Source: Oreohelix idahoensis (taxonomy: Eukaryota; Mollusca; Gastropoda; Stylommatophora; Oreohelicidae). From it: 64,000 nt of DNA. The notes beneath the pieces are model-generated. The model did not search any database and had not been told where the DNA came from. It saw only the letters and a list, made by a program, of their open reading frames with translations. The position numbers were made by a program, and so were the translations under genes. The DNA is taken from the NCBI GenBank assembly GCA_024509875.1, contig JAMPIV010004937.1, forward strand, positions 34,714 to 98,713. Reading direction: 5' to 3'. This document shows positions 10,331-21,985 of the stretch, piece by piece (the first letter of the stretch is position 1; each line of letters begins with the position of its first letter).

Positions 10331-11161
10331 TCAGATGTCATTGCTTATCTAGACGACATCTGTCTTTTCAGCGATACTTGGGAAGATCACTATTCAGGGT
10401 TAGTTGAATTATTATCAACTCTGCGTGAGTATAACCTGACAGCAAAACCATCTAAAGCTTGTATTGGCTTTAGCGAAATTGCTTTCTTAGGCCATCGAGT
10501 AGGTCACGGTTTCTTGAAGACAGAAGACCATAATATCACTAAGATACTTAACATCTTTATCCCTAGGACTAAAAAGCAAGTGCGAAGTCTTTTAGGTCTC
10601 ATACAATTTTATGGACGTTTCATTCCGAATCTGTCCTCTATCATGGCACCTCTCTCTACACTATTAAAGAAAGGGTCGCCTAACATGGTTCACTGGTCTC
10701 ATGAATGCCAATCTTCACTAGAGAAGATCAAAACTATGTTTTCATCACCACCTATTTTAGTGTTACCCACAACAGATAAGACATTTGTTCTTCGTAGTGA
10801 CGCTTCATCCACTGGGATTGGAGCGGCACTAATGCAAGAGTACTCTGGAACTCTGCATCCTGTAATGTATATATCCAGAAAACTTAATGCTGCAGAAAGG
10901 AATTACTCGGTTTTAGACCGTGAATTATTGGCAATGGTTTGGTCAATTCTCAAACTCCAAAGATTCCTTCTGGGCGCGCATTTCGTAGTGGAAACTGACC
11001 AAAAAGCTCTTACGGCTATCCAAAGTAAGAACTTGAAGAGCTCGAGATCAACTCGATACGCAATCGCTCTTCAACCTTTTCATTTCTCGGTACGAGCTAT
11101 CCGTGGTTCAGAAAATGTGATGGCGGACATTCTGTCCAGATGCCCACATGATGCCACTTAA
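10331..11161 (+). CDS. pol: Element A RT C-terminal half and RNase H
   Basis: Continues the RT: AYLDDICLFSD (two catalytic Asp, about 10346-10357), TAKPSKACIGFSEIAFLGH, then the connection and the gypsy-type RNase H with LRSDASSTGIGAAL, YSVLDRELLAMVW and VVETDQKAL. The end at ILSRCPHDAT is the usual gypsy RNase H terminus. The stop at 11159-11161 is 450 bp before the 3' LTR and no integrase follows, which confirms that integrase lies upstream. Confidence 0.92.
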   Translation, partial: SDVIAYLDDICLFSDTWEDHYSGLVELLSTLREYNLTAKPSKACIGFSEIAFLGHRVGHGFLKTEDHNITKILNIFIPRTKKQVRSLLGLIQFYGRFIPNLSSIMAPLSTLLKKGSPNMVHWSHECQSSLEKIKTMFSSPPILVLPTTDKTFVLRSDASSTGIGAALMQEYSGTLHPVMYISRKLNAAERNYSVLDRELLAMVWSILKLQRFLLGAHFVVETDQKALTAIQSKNLKSSRSTRYAIALQPFHFSVRAIRGSENVMADILSRCPHDAT

Positions 11162-11610
11162 CTGTTAAATATTGGATCTTTTTTAATATGTATAACTTTA
11201 CAACAGTTATTTTTTGTTTCTTTACTAAGATACACATTTGTAATTTAATAATAGAATGATGGTATCGCTACTTAGCGGTTTATTGATGTTTATTCACCGC
11301 TGTTCTTTGATGATTGTTTCTTCTTCATAAATCATAAATTTAAGATTATAGTGTGAATTTTTGGTATGCATTGTATAATTACCAAAATTGTATTATACGT
11401 ACATCACACCTTCCTGGAAACATTTATTCGTAGAGAAACAATTTCTCTCAGATTTTGAGATATATTCTCACCGGTCATATTAGGAATTATAGTTATTCCT
11501 GATATTTTCATCTGCGCAGTATTCTTGCGTTGTGAGCCTATTCTACGTTGCTCCTAGATGTATTTTAAAAAAAAAATTTTTTTTTTTTTTCCCGGGAGGT
11601 GTGGTAAGAC
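11162..11610 (+). other. 3' untranslated region and polypurine tract of element A
   Basis: No coding signal. It includes an A9/T-run at about 11568-11590. The purine-rich GGGAGGTGTGG (11594-11604) just before the LTR is the best polypurine-tract candidate for plus-strand priming, though it is interrupted by T. Confidence 0.55.
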
Positions 11611-13163
11611 TGTAAAGTGCAATCTTTACTATCTTGCAATATAATACATTTATATACTTATTATGTTCGCAAATATTTTGTAAACAAAGTATTTCCTTTT
11701 TAAGTGCTTAAGGAGAAGTCATTTTTGAGTTACTTCCCTTGAAAGGAGTTCCGTCATCTTCGATCGGACTCCGCGGACGAGTCTAGGCCTACTGCGAGTT
11801 ATTCTTTGGCTGGGTAGGAATAGATTGTTCTTGCTTCAGTATATCTATGGCCTGAATTTATACGTAGTGTTTGTATGAGTAGGACGAGTCTGTCTTATAT
11901 ATGGATATCTTTACATTTCTAAGTCGAACTATGTTGGTTGTCGCTAGAAAAGGTCAAAGGCTATGCAGCGGAAGTATCGCTAGCAGGGGTGTGATTCATG
12001 GCTGTCATCCTGTCGGGATGTCGAATTTTGTTGTAGCCGGCCTATCGCCGAAAAAGTGATCTATAAGTAGATGGGGAAAAGTGATAGTCATTTAGACATG
12101 TTGTATGTACTTTACCCCAGTGTTTATTCTCTTTGCCAAGGAATGGCAAAGTTATATTTCGCATAGAAAGGTAAAACCACAATTTATTATGAACTTGGGC
12201 TTCGCCATCGTTGTCGATAAGCAGATGCACAGTGGTACTTTTGAAAAGAATATTTATTCAAAGGAAGATGACATTCCTATGTATCAGCACTAGATTATAT
12301 GATATTATTCAATTACCTCTATGATAGAAGCTATGAAGAAATGAGGACATTTAACGAATGACCAATTTTGGTCTGTATCCAATAGTGAGTGAAGCTCACG
12401 AGAGAAGCACAGCCATGTTGAAATTCATATACTTTGTATTTATCGAGTGAGAAAAAGGGATGCCTGTACTATCGCTCGATGAACCAAGAGATCACTGCTA
12501 CATGTGAGAACCCATGTCTGGGATTCCTATATCTTTATGGAAAAATATATATATTGAACTTTACGTGAAGGGATATTCGCTAGACGAGGTTAGGTCTAGG
12601 AGCCTTCCTATATATTGGTTATGGTCTGACGTGCCCAGTCAGTAAAGCCAGATGATTTACATGATGGAACTCTGAATGCTTATTTACGAATGCTCCATTA
12701 TGATATTTGCCAAGCATGAATGCTAACTTAAGATGATATTCCTGTGATCAACATTATGCTGTCTATGTCGACATTTGTTCCTGTAACCATACACGTACTG
12801 TCCAAGTGTGCGTCCCATTAAATGTTATAAAAAGACCACCGTAGTTCCAGTACTTCTTGAATTCGAACAGTGTGAGTATGAGTGATGTACTACCAACCTG
12901 TCAACTCTATCGAATCATTCTACCATTCGCGTACTGACATTCAGATACACACTCATTGTCTACACACACATTCTTGTCGGAGCCTCATCACGTTCCAGGA
13001 CAAGATGACCTGTATGACCAAAACTGTGCTGGGTTTAATGAGTTGACAATCGTTACACTTTACTACACCAGTCCCAACATCTACATTTATCAACTGGTGG
13101 ACATTCACGGCATTTAACAAATAAAACGTGATTTAACAACTACTGGCCAGTATGAGTTTAACA
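11611..13163 (+). repeat. 3' LTR of element A
   Basis: Nearly identical to 3523-5077. TATAAAA at 12826-12832 and AATAAA at 13120-13125. It ends TTAACA before CTATC. Confidence 0.95.
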
Positions 13164-14502
13164 CTATCCTTGGTCTCAGCTTTCCGAGGTGCTGCCAAAT
13201 GTTAGAGAATTGACTATCGTTGGTCTCAGCTTTCTGAGGTGCTGCCAAATGTTAGAGAATTGACTATCCTTGGACTCAGCTTTCTGAGGTGCGTTGTAAA
13301 GTTAGATTTGACCATCCATGGTGTCAGCTTTCTGACGTGCTGTGTAATGTTAGAGAATTGACTATCCTTGGTCTTAGCTTTCTGAGGTGCTGGGTAATGT
13401 TAGAGAATTGACTATCCTTGGTCTCAGCTTTATGTGGTGCTGTGTAATGTTAGAGAATTGACTATCCTTGGACTCAGCTTTCTGGGGTGCTGTGTAATGT
13501 TAGAGAATTGACTATCCTTGGTCTCAGCTTTCTGAGGGGCTGTGTAATGTTTGAGAATTGACTATCATTGGACTCAGCTTTCTGAGGTGCTGTGTAATGT
13601 GAGAGAATTGACTTTCCTTGGTCTCAGCTTTCTGAGGTGCTGTGTAATGTTAGAGAATTGACTATCCTTTGTCTCAGCTTTCTGAGGTGCTGCGCAATTT
13701 TAGAGAATTGACTATCCTTGGTCTCAGCTTTCTGAGTTGGTGCCAAATGTTAGAGAATTGACTATCCTTGGTCTCAGCTTTCTGAGGTGCTACCAAATGT
13801 TAGAGAATTGACTATCCTTGGTCTCAGCTTTCTGAGGTGCTGCCAAATGTTAGAGAATTGACTATCATTGGTATCAGCTTTCTGAGGTGCTGCCAAATGT
13901 TAGAGAATTGACTATCCTTGGTCTCAGCTTTCTGAGGTGCTGCCAAATGTTAGAGAATTGACTATCCTTGGTCTCAGCTTTCTGAAGTGCTGCTAAATGT
14001 TAGAGAATTGACTACCCTTGGTTTCAGCTTTCTGAGGTGCTGCCAAATGTTGGAGAATTGACTGTCGTTGGTCTCAGCTTTCTGAGGTGCTGCCAAATGT
14101 TAGAGAATTGACTATCCTTGGTCTCAGCTTTCTGAGGTGCTGCCAAATGTTAGAGAATTGACTATCCTTGGTCTCAGCTTTCTGAGGTGCTGCCAAATGT
14201 TAGAGAATTGACTATCCTTGGTCTCAGCTTTCTGAGGTGCTGCCAAATGTTAGAGAATTGACTATCCTTGGACTCAGCTTTCTGAGGTGCTGTGTAATGT
14301 TAGAGAATTGACTATCCTTGGACTCAGCTTTCTGAGGTGCTGTGTAATGTTAGAAAATTGACTATCCTTGGTCTCAGTTTTCTGATGTGCTGTGTAATGT
14401 TAGAAAATTGACTATCCTTGGTCTCAGCTTTCTAAGGTGCTGTGTAATGTTAGAGAATTGACTATCCTTGGTCTCAGCTTTCTAAGGTGCTGCCAAATGT
14501 TC
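13164..14502. repeat. 50-bp satellite array, right block
   Basis: The same satellite as 1-3522 resumes at the duplicated CTATC. About 26 monomers follow. Variants are more mixed at the start, and one monomer near 13290-13325 is degenerate. The array stops at about 14502 in unique DNA. Confidence 0.96.
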
Positions 14503-15029
14503 CCGTCCTCCTCCATATGCCTGACATACCCCAAGAGCAAAGTAAAGTACTTATTTATAGCTGGGTAGCTAGAGGTTTCCAACTAGGTAACTTTCCCGCC
14601 ATTAACAAACGCTCTATCTACTCGTACTACACTCAATAATCAAGCCTTGCCTACTAGACTCACACACACACACCCACAGATCAAACTAATATCTCCATAT
14701 ATAACATTATATGTACTAGACAAGAGAGGATGTGTAGCCACTGATGATAGAACATCTCGTTGAACGTATTTTAGGTTCAGATCACAACCCTTCAGCACGA
14801 CCAACGGTTGTTTTATCAATACCTTAAACATTATACTCTCTCTGAGTCTTTTCCAATCAGACTGTAGTACGCTCAACACCAGAACGACGTGTAACAGATG
14901 ATGGTGATGTTTATTTGCATGAACGGTGTATTCGATGCTACTTGGATCTTGACATCAATCTTTAAAAAGCAACTATTTTCTTTAGCCTTCTAAATGAACA
15001 ATATAAGCTGTTAGGTACACCTCAATGAT
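14503..15029. other. No gene seen
   Basis: Unassigned DNA with a short CA run near 14662-14672. A 79-codon minus-strand frame (14640-14879) shows no recognisable motif. Confidence 0.5.
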
Positions 15030-15378
15030 GTGACAACAGTCAAGTTACTTATAAAAAAAAACCACTTATTTAAAGTCATGTTACTTATAAACATAAAAAA
15101 GAAACACTTATATAAAGTCATATTACTTATAAACACTAAACAACACTTACATAAAGCCATGTTACTTATAAACAAACAAGAAAAACTTATATACACCGAT
15201 GTTACTTATAAACAAAGAAATAAATACTTGTATAAAGTCATGTTACTTTTAAACAAAGAAAGAAATAATTATATAAAGTCATGTTACTTATCAACAACAA
15301 AAAGAAACACTTATATATGGTCATGTTACTTATAAACAAAAACAAAAACACTTATATAAAGTCATGTTACTTATAGAC
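15030..15378. repeat. About 41-bp minisatellite
   Basis: About eight copies of a 40-42 bp unit containing AGTCATGTTACTTATAAAC followed by an A-rich stretch and CACTTATATA. Units differ mainly in the length of the A-rich part. The open frames across it on both strands are by-products of the repeat. Confidence 0.9.
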
Positions 15379-15379
15379 A

Positions 15380-15672
15380 GTCACGGATTGCCTCCCCTTA
15401 GCTCTGCAGTAGTGGTCCAACAGGGGCCAAAACTCAAGAGTATTTAATATGGGTCTTCAAAGGCGTCTACCTTCGGACAAGATTACTCTTTGTAGAGTAG
15501 TAGATAGAAGAATAATGATGCTTCTATCTCAAGTGAGTTTTCATAAGATATTTCAGAAGTCAAGAACAATGCTGCAATGGACAAGGCAATTGTTAACTTA
15601 TATCTGATCCGCCTTTTTATGAAGAATTAAGCAGCTATTAATTTCAGCTCGTTCAAGCTCCCACCCTGGTTT
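15380..15672 (+). repeat. SINE-like repeat family 1, copy 1
   Basis: Matches the reverse complement of 54437-54712 and 39893-40195 over most of its length. It starts GTCACGGATTGCCTCCCC, with TTAGCTCTGCAGTAGTGGT next. Near its end it has a tRNA-like stretch: GGCAATTGTTAAC resembling an A box, then CGTTCAAGCTCCC resembling a B box. In this copy and the 39.9-kb copy about 35 bp separate these two halves. Confidence 0.65.
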
Positions 15673-17999
15673 ACTCAGCAGAATTCGTATTATTAAAGTA
15701 AAGCTCTGTTTAGAGTGTATTTAGTAAATTGACTGAGACAAACAAAGTACATCCAAAATGATTAAATCGACGTTAAATTTGTATATTTACAAATAACATT
15801 TAATAATCACTTAGGTTTTAACAAGGTTTTAAAGAAATGAATAATTATGTGTCAAAAAAATTATCACTACTGTTGTGATGGAATGATAGTTTATGTAAGA
15901 ATTCACTTGTCAGCTTTTAAGTTTGACTTAGCTGCCAATGGTAGTTCCTTCTCCCGCTGGGTTCTGTGTAGATAGGTTGCTGGTAAAGATTAAAGGCGCA
16001 GCACGTTCCAAGTAAGATCGGGGAGTAACTATCAAGCTGGTCCCGCATCTCTAAGACCCTCTGATGATGGTGTCTAGTTCGTCGTCAGGCCCCTTTTACC
16101 CTCACTTTTTTCCAGAGATTAGTACCCGCACTGGTACCACCAAGTAGTATGGTAAAAGACTAGACACAAAACGCTCTCCTGAGTATTGCGTTTACCGACA
16201 CATACTTATGTGTTCCCAACTGCCTATTCCACCACCCCATCTACCTTTGACTTTACCCTCGATCAGAATTAAGCTTAATCCCGCAATAGAAAACTTTCTT
16301 TACATTTAAATTAAATAGCTTTATATTTACTTTACATTCAAATGAACACGTTAATAGTATAGATATAATTTGTTTACATTTTTACATCTACACTGGTTGA
16401 AAAATGTTCACATTACAAATTGAATATGTTTTCCTTTACATCTACACTGGTATAAAAGCTTGAAAACTTTCATTATTTTAAAGTGAATAGGTTTACAAAG
16501 ACCTTTACACTGAGTTGAAAATGTAAAAATTATAATTAGAATGTACATCATTTATTTCATCTTTCCCTCCCTGCTCCATATGGAACTTGGGACTAGCAAT
16601 ACTTTTAGTTCTCTTTAAAAAACTAGCAATAAAGCAGTCACCAGCTCTTGCAGTGGTGGTTCATGAAATCATCATTCTATATGCTGAAGTTGCCAACCTC
16701 AAATGACTTGGACATCCACTAGCAATTTTCACATATTAATATTTACATGGCAATATATACATATGTTCACATATTAGTTATGACAAATGTAGAAGGTAAA
16801 ATGCACAACTTACGTTAATATTGGCTCACAGACTGTTTGCTCAGAGGAAAAAAGGCACTGGAATAGGCCTCTTACAAGTGATCTTAGCGGTCGTTATTTT
16901 AACACTGAATTCATACTTTGACTCCGTGTTTTAGATTCCACATGTTTCCTGGTGTCCTTGTTAAATCGTACAGTTTATTCTGGGTTCTGAAGTCCTAAAA
17001 ATTGTGCTCACTCAATGGTACGGTTTCGAAATAAGAATCTTGATTTTAGGCTCTGGCAAGATCTGATTGTGGTCTTGGCAAGCGATTGTCATAGTGAACT
17101 AGACTTGCCAACAAATGTCAGATTGCATTGCACGTTTTATGCCCCCGCTGTTCCAGGTTGTTGGGACAAACGCACAATCGACGCAATTGTTATTCTCGCC
17201 TCACTGAATCAACCAATCTTATTTGAACGTTTAAATTTATGATGAAATATTTTGCATGACTCATCTAGTGCAAAATTTCAAACGTTACTTTTCTAAAATT
17301 GGGCTGTAAACATTAGATTATTACTTGGTCAAGTTACGTCTCTCACACTTTAGCATGTCCTGCCAGATTGGAGGATCATCTCCCTTGCCTATCCCACGTA
17401 CTTCAATCGTCGTTATCAGACTATGACTCGTCGCAATTCAGCCGTCTTGTCCGACATTTCGTGGTTTTTCTGCACCTCCAATATGCATGTCTATAATTCT
17501 GTAGAATTTTAAAGGATTACTCCCATTTTGTGCAGACGCCTTCTTTAGACGTTCACCTGGGATCAAATGTGGGACCGTCACGTTTGATGACCCAAATAGT
17601 CCCTCTTTAGGGATGGACCGGCGAATCGAAGTGAACTGAAGTGTGAAAGTTATGTGAACATTGACCTTCGGATGAGTTTTCCGTGGCCACCTAAGGGCAG
17701 GGGAGAGAGAGAGAGAGAGAATAACAAAATATAACTCGCACAGGAATGTAATTCAATCCTGCCGAAGTGGACATGAGAGAGCACAAACCATTTTTTGACA
17801 CAGCTGGTAAAGATTGAATTATTAATAGCTCAAATGCCGTGAGAGAATTTACGTGCGAGTACATCAGAACACCCACTACCCACCACCCACAATTCAGTAA
17901 CGTGAGCAATGGCGAAAAACCACGAAAGATCTAGAACATGTGAGAAGGCATCCATAAAGGCCAGAGACTTAGACCCAAAAGCCTTTGTCACCAAAGCAC
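15673..17999. other. No gene seen
   Basis: Unassigned low-GC DNA. It includes loose repeats of TTTACATCTACACTGGT near 16380-16460 and a GA microsatellite at 17701-17722. Frames at 17015-17242 (+), 17691-17909 (-) and 17830-18015 (-) have no recognisable domains. Confidence 0.45.
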
Positions 18000-18450
18000 T
18001 GTGGAACAAGTGCATCTAAATTGCGAGTGAGATTGTGTCCGCCTCGCATTGTAGAGGTCTCGGTTCGATTCCCAGTAGAGGGAATACAATGTATGGACAT
18101 TTTGTTTCAGAACAAGTGGCCTTTATCGTGTCATAGTCCCTCCTGCTCTCATGTGCAGCGAGATCTGATGCCTAGCCTTCTCGGATAAGGGCGAAAAAAT
18201 ATGAGGTGCATGTGCAAGGTTTGCACGTTTAAAAATCTCATGACAACAGGAAATCGTAAAGAGTAGGCCATAAGGCCGCTGTTCTGGTAAAATTTAAATA
18301 AAAATTAGAAACCTACCCACCAAATAGGTTCATAGAATGTGTGATTCCTACATACACACATTGGGATTCACGCCGGTGCTACGGAGTTTGTGCACTGTGC
18401 TGAGATCATACTTGTGTGGTCTAAGGGAGGAGATCGGAGCACTGATTGAG
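18000..18450 (+). repeat. SINE-like repeat family 2, copy 1 with tRNA-like head
   Basis: The head at about 18020-18090 contains GGTCTCGGTTCGATTCCCAG, a good tRNA T-arm/B-box match. The body (about 18150-18450) matches the reverse complement of 40420-40725, including GATGCCTAGCCTTCT, GAGTAGGCC and TACACACATTGGGAT. This fits a tRNA-derived SINE. A stand-alone tRNA gene is unlikely because no convincing acceptor or D arm is present. Confidence 0.55.
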
Positions 18451-19439
18451 TCGTCCGTGTGCATTGAAGATATTCGTTAAAATCAGACAAAAACCAAACC
18501 AAATTCTTGATATGATCTACACATCTGCTATGAGTGATTGTTGCTGGTATAAAAACCTATCGCAACCAGCCCCACAGGCAAAAGATGATAACATTTATCA
18601 CATTAATTGTTTTATCTATTACAAAGATAAAGCCAGTCCCATGTCAGAGATTGCAATAGGGAAATGAAGTGTTAGAAGATTCACCATGAAAGGTTCAGCT
18701 TTTATCAAGTTAGGAGACCCATTCTCTTCCTCGATGTCTTTTCCCTACCTAGCTCAGGAGCACAGTCGATTGTCCATTTACAGGTGGGTAAACATGAATG
18801 TGCCACTGACAGGTTTTAGCACAAACTCAGGTAGTTGTGCCACAGAAGAAAGCGCTCTGATGCTTGGCCAGTCGAACACTCACTTTATCTATTTGTGTAA
18901 TACAAATGTATTATATTTTAGTGCTATTCATCATTATGATCAGTAAAAAAAACTATCATTGTAGAACACAGTTCTTGGGAAAAGAGATTTGCTATACCAT
19001 TTAACTCCTGAAGTTACATAGGCCTAAGTTTACCTATAATCTATAGACTATGTTACATAATAACCATCTCAAGAACTGAAGTCAGACGACAATAACGTTG
19101 ATATATGGATAAAATGGAACGAATGAATAGGATTAACGTCACAAACAGATTAATTAATGTGTCATAAAGAAAACAATATTTTGTACATAACATTTTTTTA
19201 GTATAAGAAATTTAAACAACATATTTATCAGAATACATTCAAACGAATTAGTCAACAAACAGCTTTATTCTTGGTACAGTTTCTGAAAGAGACACCTCTC
19301 ATATCATTTTAGACTCCAGTTTGTTTGTTTGTTTTCTTGCTCGGGATTAGATTAAGAACTCGTCGCTCTCTCTTCATTCCACAACTTTGTTTCTCACTTA
19401 TACTACTACTACTTTTGGAATATTTCAGTTAGATTATAT
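18451..19439. other. No gene seen
   Basis: Unassigned DNA. Short frames at 18446-18667 and 18686-18946 lack recognisable motifs. Confidence 0.4.
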
Positions 19440-19563
19440 ACAGTGTGGCCCAAAAGTCGGGATTCGTAGAGAATTCGGCAGCTACTTCTATTTGTGGGCA
19501 TTCCTGTCTTGCGTACATGAGAACAATCTCTATGCGTTCATCTGTTGCTAATGTCGAACCCAT
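19440..19563 (-). pseudogene. Mariner-like transposase N-terminal fragment next to a terminal repeat
   Basis: On the minus strand an ATG at 19563-19561 opens about 31 codons containing LATDERIEIVLMYARQE and VAAEF. This looks like the helix-turn-helix N-terminus found in transposases of mariner/IS630-like relatives in invertebrates. The frame then runs into the complement of CAGTGTGGCCCAAAAGTCGG (19441-19460), which resembles a mariner terminal inverted repeat and is preceded by TA. Nearly all the transposase is missing, so this looks like an internally deleted copy. I could not find the opposite terminal repeat. Confidence 0.5.
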
Positions 19564-20367
19564 ATTGGCACTGAAAAAACAAACTTATTATGAAAGTTAG
19601 AAGAGAGAAACAATTTATATATGACAATTGCTTATATTTCCAGACGTATGGCCCACCCCATAGTTATTTACCAAATACTCTGCGTAACCCTGACAAATGT
19701 TTCTTTATCCCCATGTGGTAGTCATATCCCAGGCTCTATCCCAGGAACACCTGCTCTACAAGTACTTAAAATCCAATATGTCCGATACGTAAGTCTATGC
19801 TATCTATTCTGATGTCTATTTATTATATTAACTATGACTTTCCGGCGTGGAATTTGTAGAGCTAGGTAGAACATTCCTCTAGTTCTAGAGATAACAAATA
19901 ATGTGCTTGTGTGCAGAATTGTAACCTTAATAAATTTGGGCTACTTTCTAACTCATGTAAGTAGAGAAACAACTTATCCAAGTAAGAACAACACAGTATC
20001 TTAGAAGACATGAATGTAGTAGCTGTCGAGTTAACCATCTCTTGGTGTTTGGAGGACCCACCTGTAAATTACGAAAGTCACTAAATAAAGTTGTCATATA
20101 TCCAAAAACTTCATTACGAATGTGTTTTTCTGTAACTGATGTTTCTCTTTATTGTCAAATTTATGTCTGTGCGTCTTTACAATAGAGCTGGTCGTAGACC
20201 CGTTTTTTGTGATGTTTTATAATACAGTTTGTTCAGACCCGAGTGGAACAGTCCCAGTTACGATAGTTTGGTCACGTCTGCAGATTTGGAGAAGAACGGC
20301 TATGTGACAAAACGTTTGTACATGTACTTTTCAGCCCCTCTCATTTCTTCATCCGCGTTTTTTTTTT
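19564..20367. other. No gene seen
   Basis: Unassigned DNA. The first tens of bases may still belong to the mariner-like remnant. Confidence 0.4.
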
Positions 20368-20472
20368 GGCATATTTTATGCACCTTCATTCATATATTTG
20401 CTCTAAAGCCGCTCACAGACTTGTTTACGTTTCGCCAGGTGAACCGTCATGTTGATTACACAGGTCAGCGTT
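20368..20472. repeat. Diverged dispersed repeat, matches 43133-43233
   Basis: Shares GGCATATTTTATGCACC, CGCTCACAGACTTGT..TACGT, CGCC..GTGAA and ACAGGTCAGCG with the later copy, in the same order and spacing. Family unknown. Confidence 0.55.
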
Positions 20473-20689
20473 AATACGTGTCGTAGATTTCTTTGATAGG
20501 AGAATTAAGACTTAGGTTGGTCCCTTCTGAATAGATTGGAATGAGTGATAGTCACAGTGGGAGATAGAAATAGTAATAGATTTCCACGAGTGAGGTGGTA
20601 GAATGTGATAGAGGCTGTCTCTGAGATCGAGAATTCTTCTCTCTCTCTGCCTATCTTCTACGACAGCTTTAGAGGAGTCAAACTGTCTA

Positions 20690-20706
20690 AACACACACAC
20701 ACACAC

Positions 20707-20750
<44 letters not shown>
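20690..20750. repeat. (AC)n(AT)n microsatellite
   Basis: AC run about 20690-20707, then AT run to 20750. Confidence 0.97.
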
Positions 20751-20752
<2 letters not shown>

Positions 20753-21985
20753 ACTCACGTGCACGCACATACAAGTGACGATAGTTAGACACACAGACGT
20801 GGGAAAACTATAACAATGATTATATAGATATTCTAGAACGAGCTGACCAACAAGCTGATAAAGTTTAGTTGTAGTTTAATTTTTCATAGTAAACTTGCGT
20901 CACAACATATACAATTACATTAAAAAAACATATACACAAAGTTAAGAAAAGTCAATGAATTGCTACATGAATGATAGCCCTGTTGGTATGATCCTTCACT
21001 CGATGCTTAGCCCACAGTCCCGTTAGGAGAAAGATGATAGCCCCAAAAGAGTCAAGATACATAGGATTGGGTCTAATATTTTCCCTGTTAACAAGTATGA
21101 ACAGACTCGGATATGATTATGATCTATACTACGGAAAATATAGTTTCGTAACAAATCTTGCATAAGGAAAGTTACAAAGGGGGTGAATCAACAAAGAAAA
21201 TCATTCAGTCTACTTTCACTCGGTTCTTTCATCAGGGCCCTGATTCACACAACCTTACCTACAATCGTGCTGTTGTTCGCCGTCTGGCGCAAGCCTTAGT
21301 GGACACTTCGTTTAATCTGTCTATCTGTGGATGAAGCGGATACCCAGCTCTGCAGATATTGGTTTCATTTACGGGGTCCTGGGAGCGTCCTCCTCAGGCG
21401 ATCGTTCTTTCGTTACAGATTTAAGTTAATGTCACTTATTCACGAGGTAAGAGTTAGGGTTTCAGCGGGCACATAGTGTCCGAACACGAAGTTTCCCTTA
21501 ATTAGGAAGATGACCGGTGGACAACTTCTCTCAACAGATAATCTTGGTTCACCACACACTTTGTCAACAATGTCGGAAAAGTTAATGTTTTTTCTGTAAT
21601 TATTCTCGCCACAAGGCAGCATGCACATTAGAGTTTGTGAAGAAATATGATCTGGCTCAAAGGCCCAGTATAAGCATTTATTCTTTAAAAACCCGTTAGT
21701 GGGATTGGTATTCTGTCTATCTCTTGAAGGCACACGTCCTGTCAGACAGGTGTTACTTGAAAACCCACGTGGTTAAAGATATAACATGTTTATGTTTCTC
21801 ACAGGTATGTCTCTGTACTAAACGCCGGCAAAATTGGATTACCCCAGTATTCACTGAATAAAGAAAAAAAAAAACACATATGAAATATTTTACATATTAT
21901 GTACTCAATATAACTTACAAGTTCCAAAGGTTGTTATTGCCGGGAGTTGTAGTGAGGATAAGCTCTCACTGCAGATAAAATACTT
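20751..21985. other. No gene seen
   Basis: Unassigned DNA. A 97-codon minus-strand frame (21440-21733) has no motif I recognise. Confidence 0.4.

Larger units (their letters stand above)
3523..13163 (+). mobile_element. Element A: Gmr1-like Ty3/gypsy LTR retrotransposon
   Basis: A 9641-bp element with two direct LTRs (1555 and 1553 bp, starting TGTAAAG and ending TTAACA), inserted in the 50-bp satellite. The five bases CTATC flank both sides (3518-3522 and 13164-13168), a typical target-site duplication. Domain order on the + strand is Gag, retropepsin, integrase zinc finger, integrase core, integrase GPY/F module, reverse transcriptase, RNase H. Integrase upstream of RT is not the usual Ty3/gypsy order; it matches the published Gmr1-like group. 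The coding region changes frame about six times, so this copy looks unable to make a full polyprotein. The LTRs differ by about six substitutions and two single-base indels by eye, so the insertion is recent. Confidence 0.93.

Noticed and set aside
17015..17242. 75-codon plus-strand frame
   Set aside because: No motif, no repeat support and no splice context; chance frame.
18020..18090. Stand-alone tRNA gene
   Set aside because: Only the T-arm region is convincing; acceptor and D arm do not pair, and the stretch is part of a dispersed repeat.
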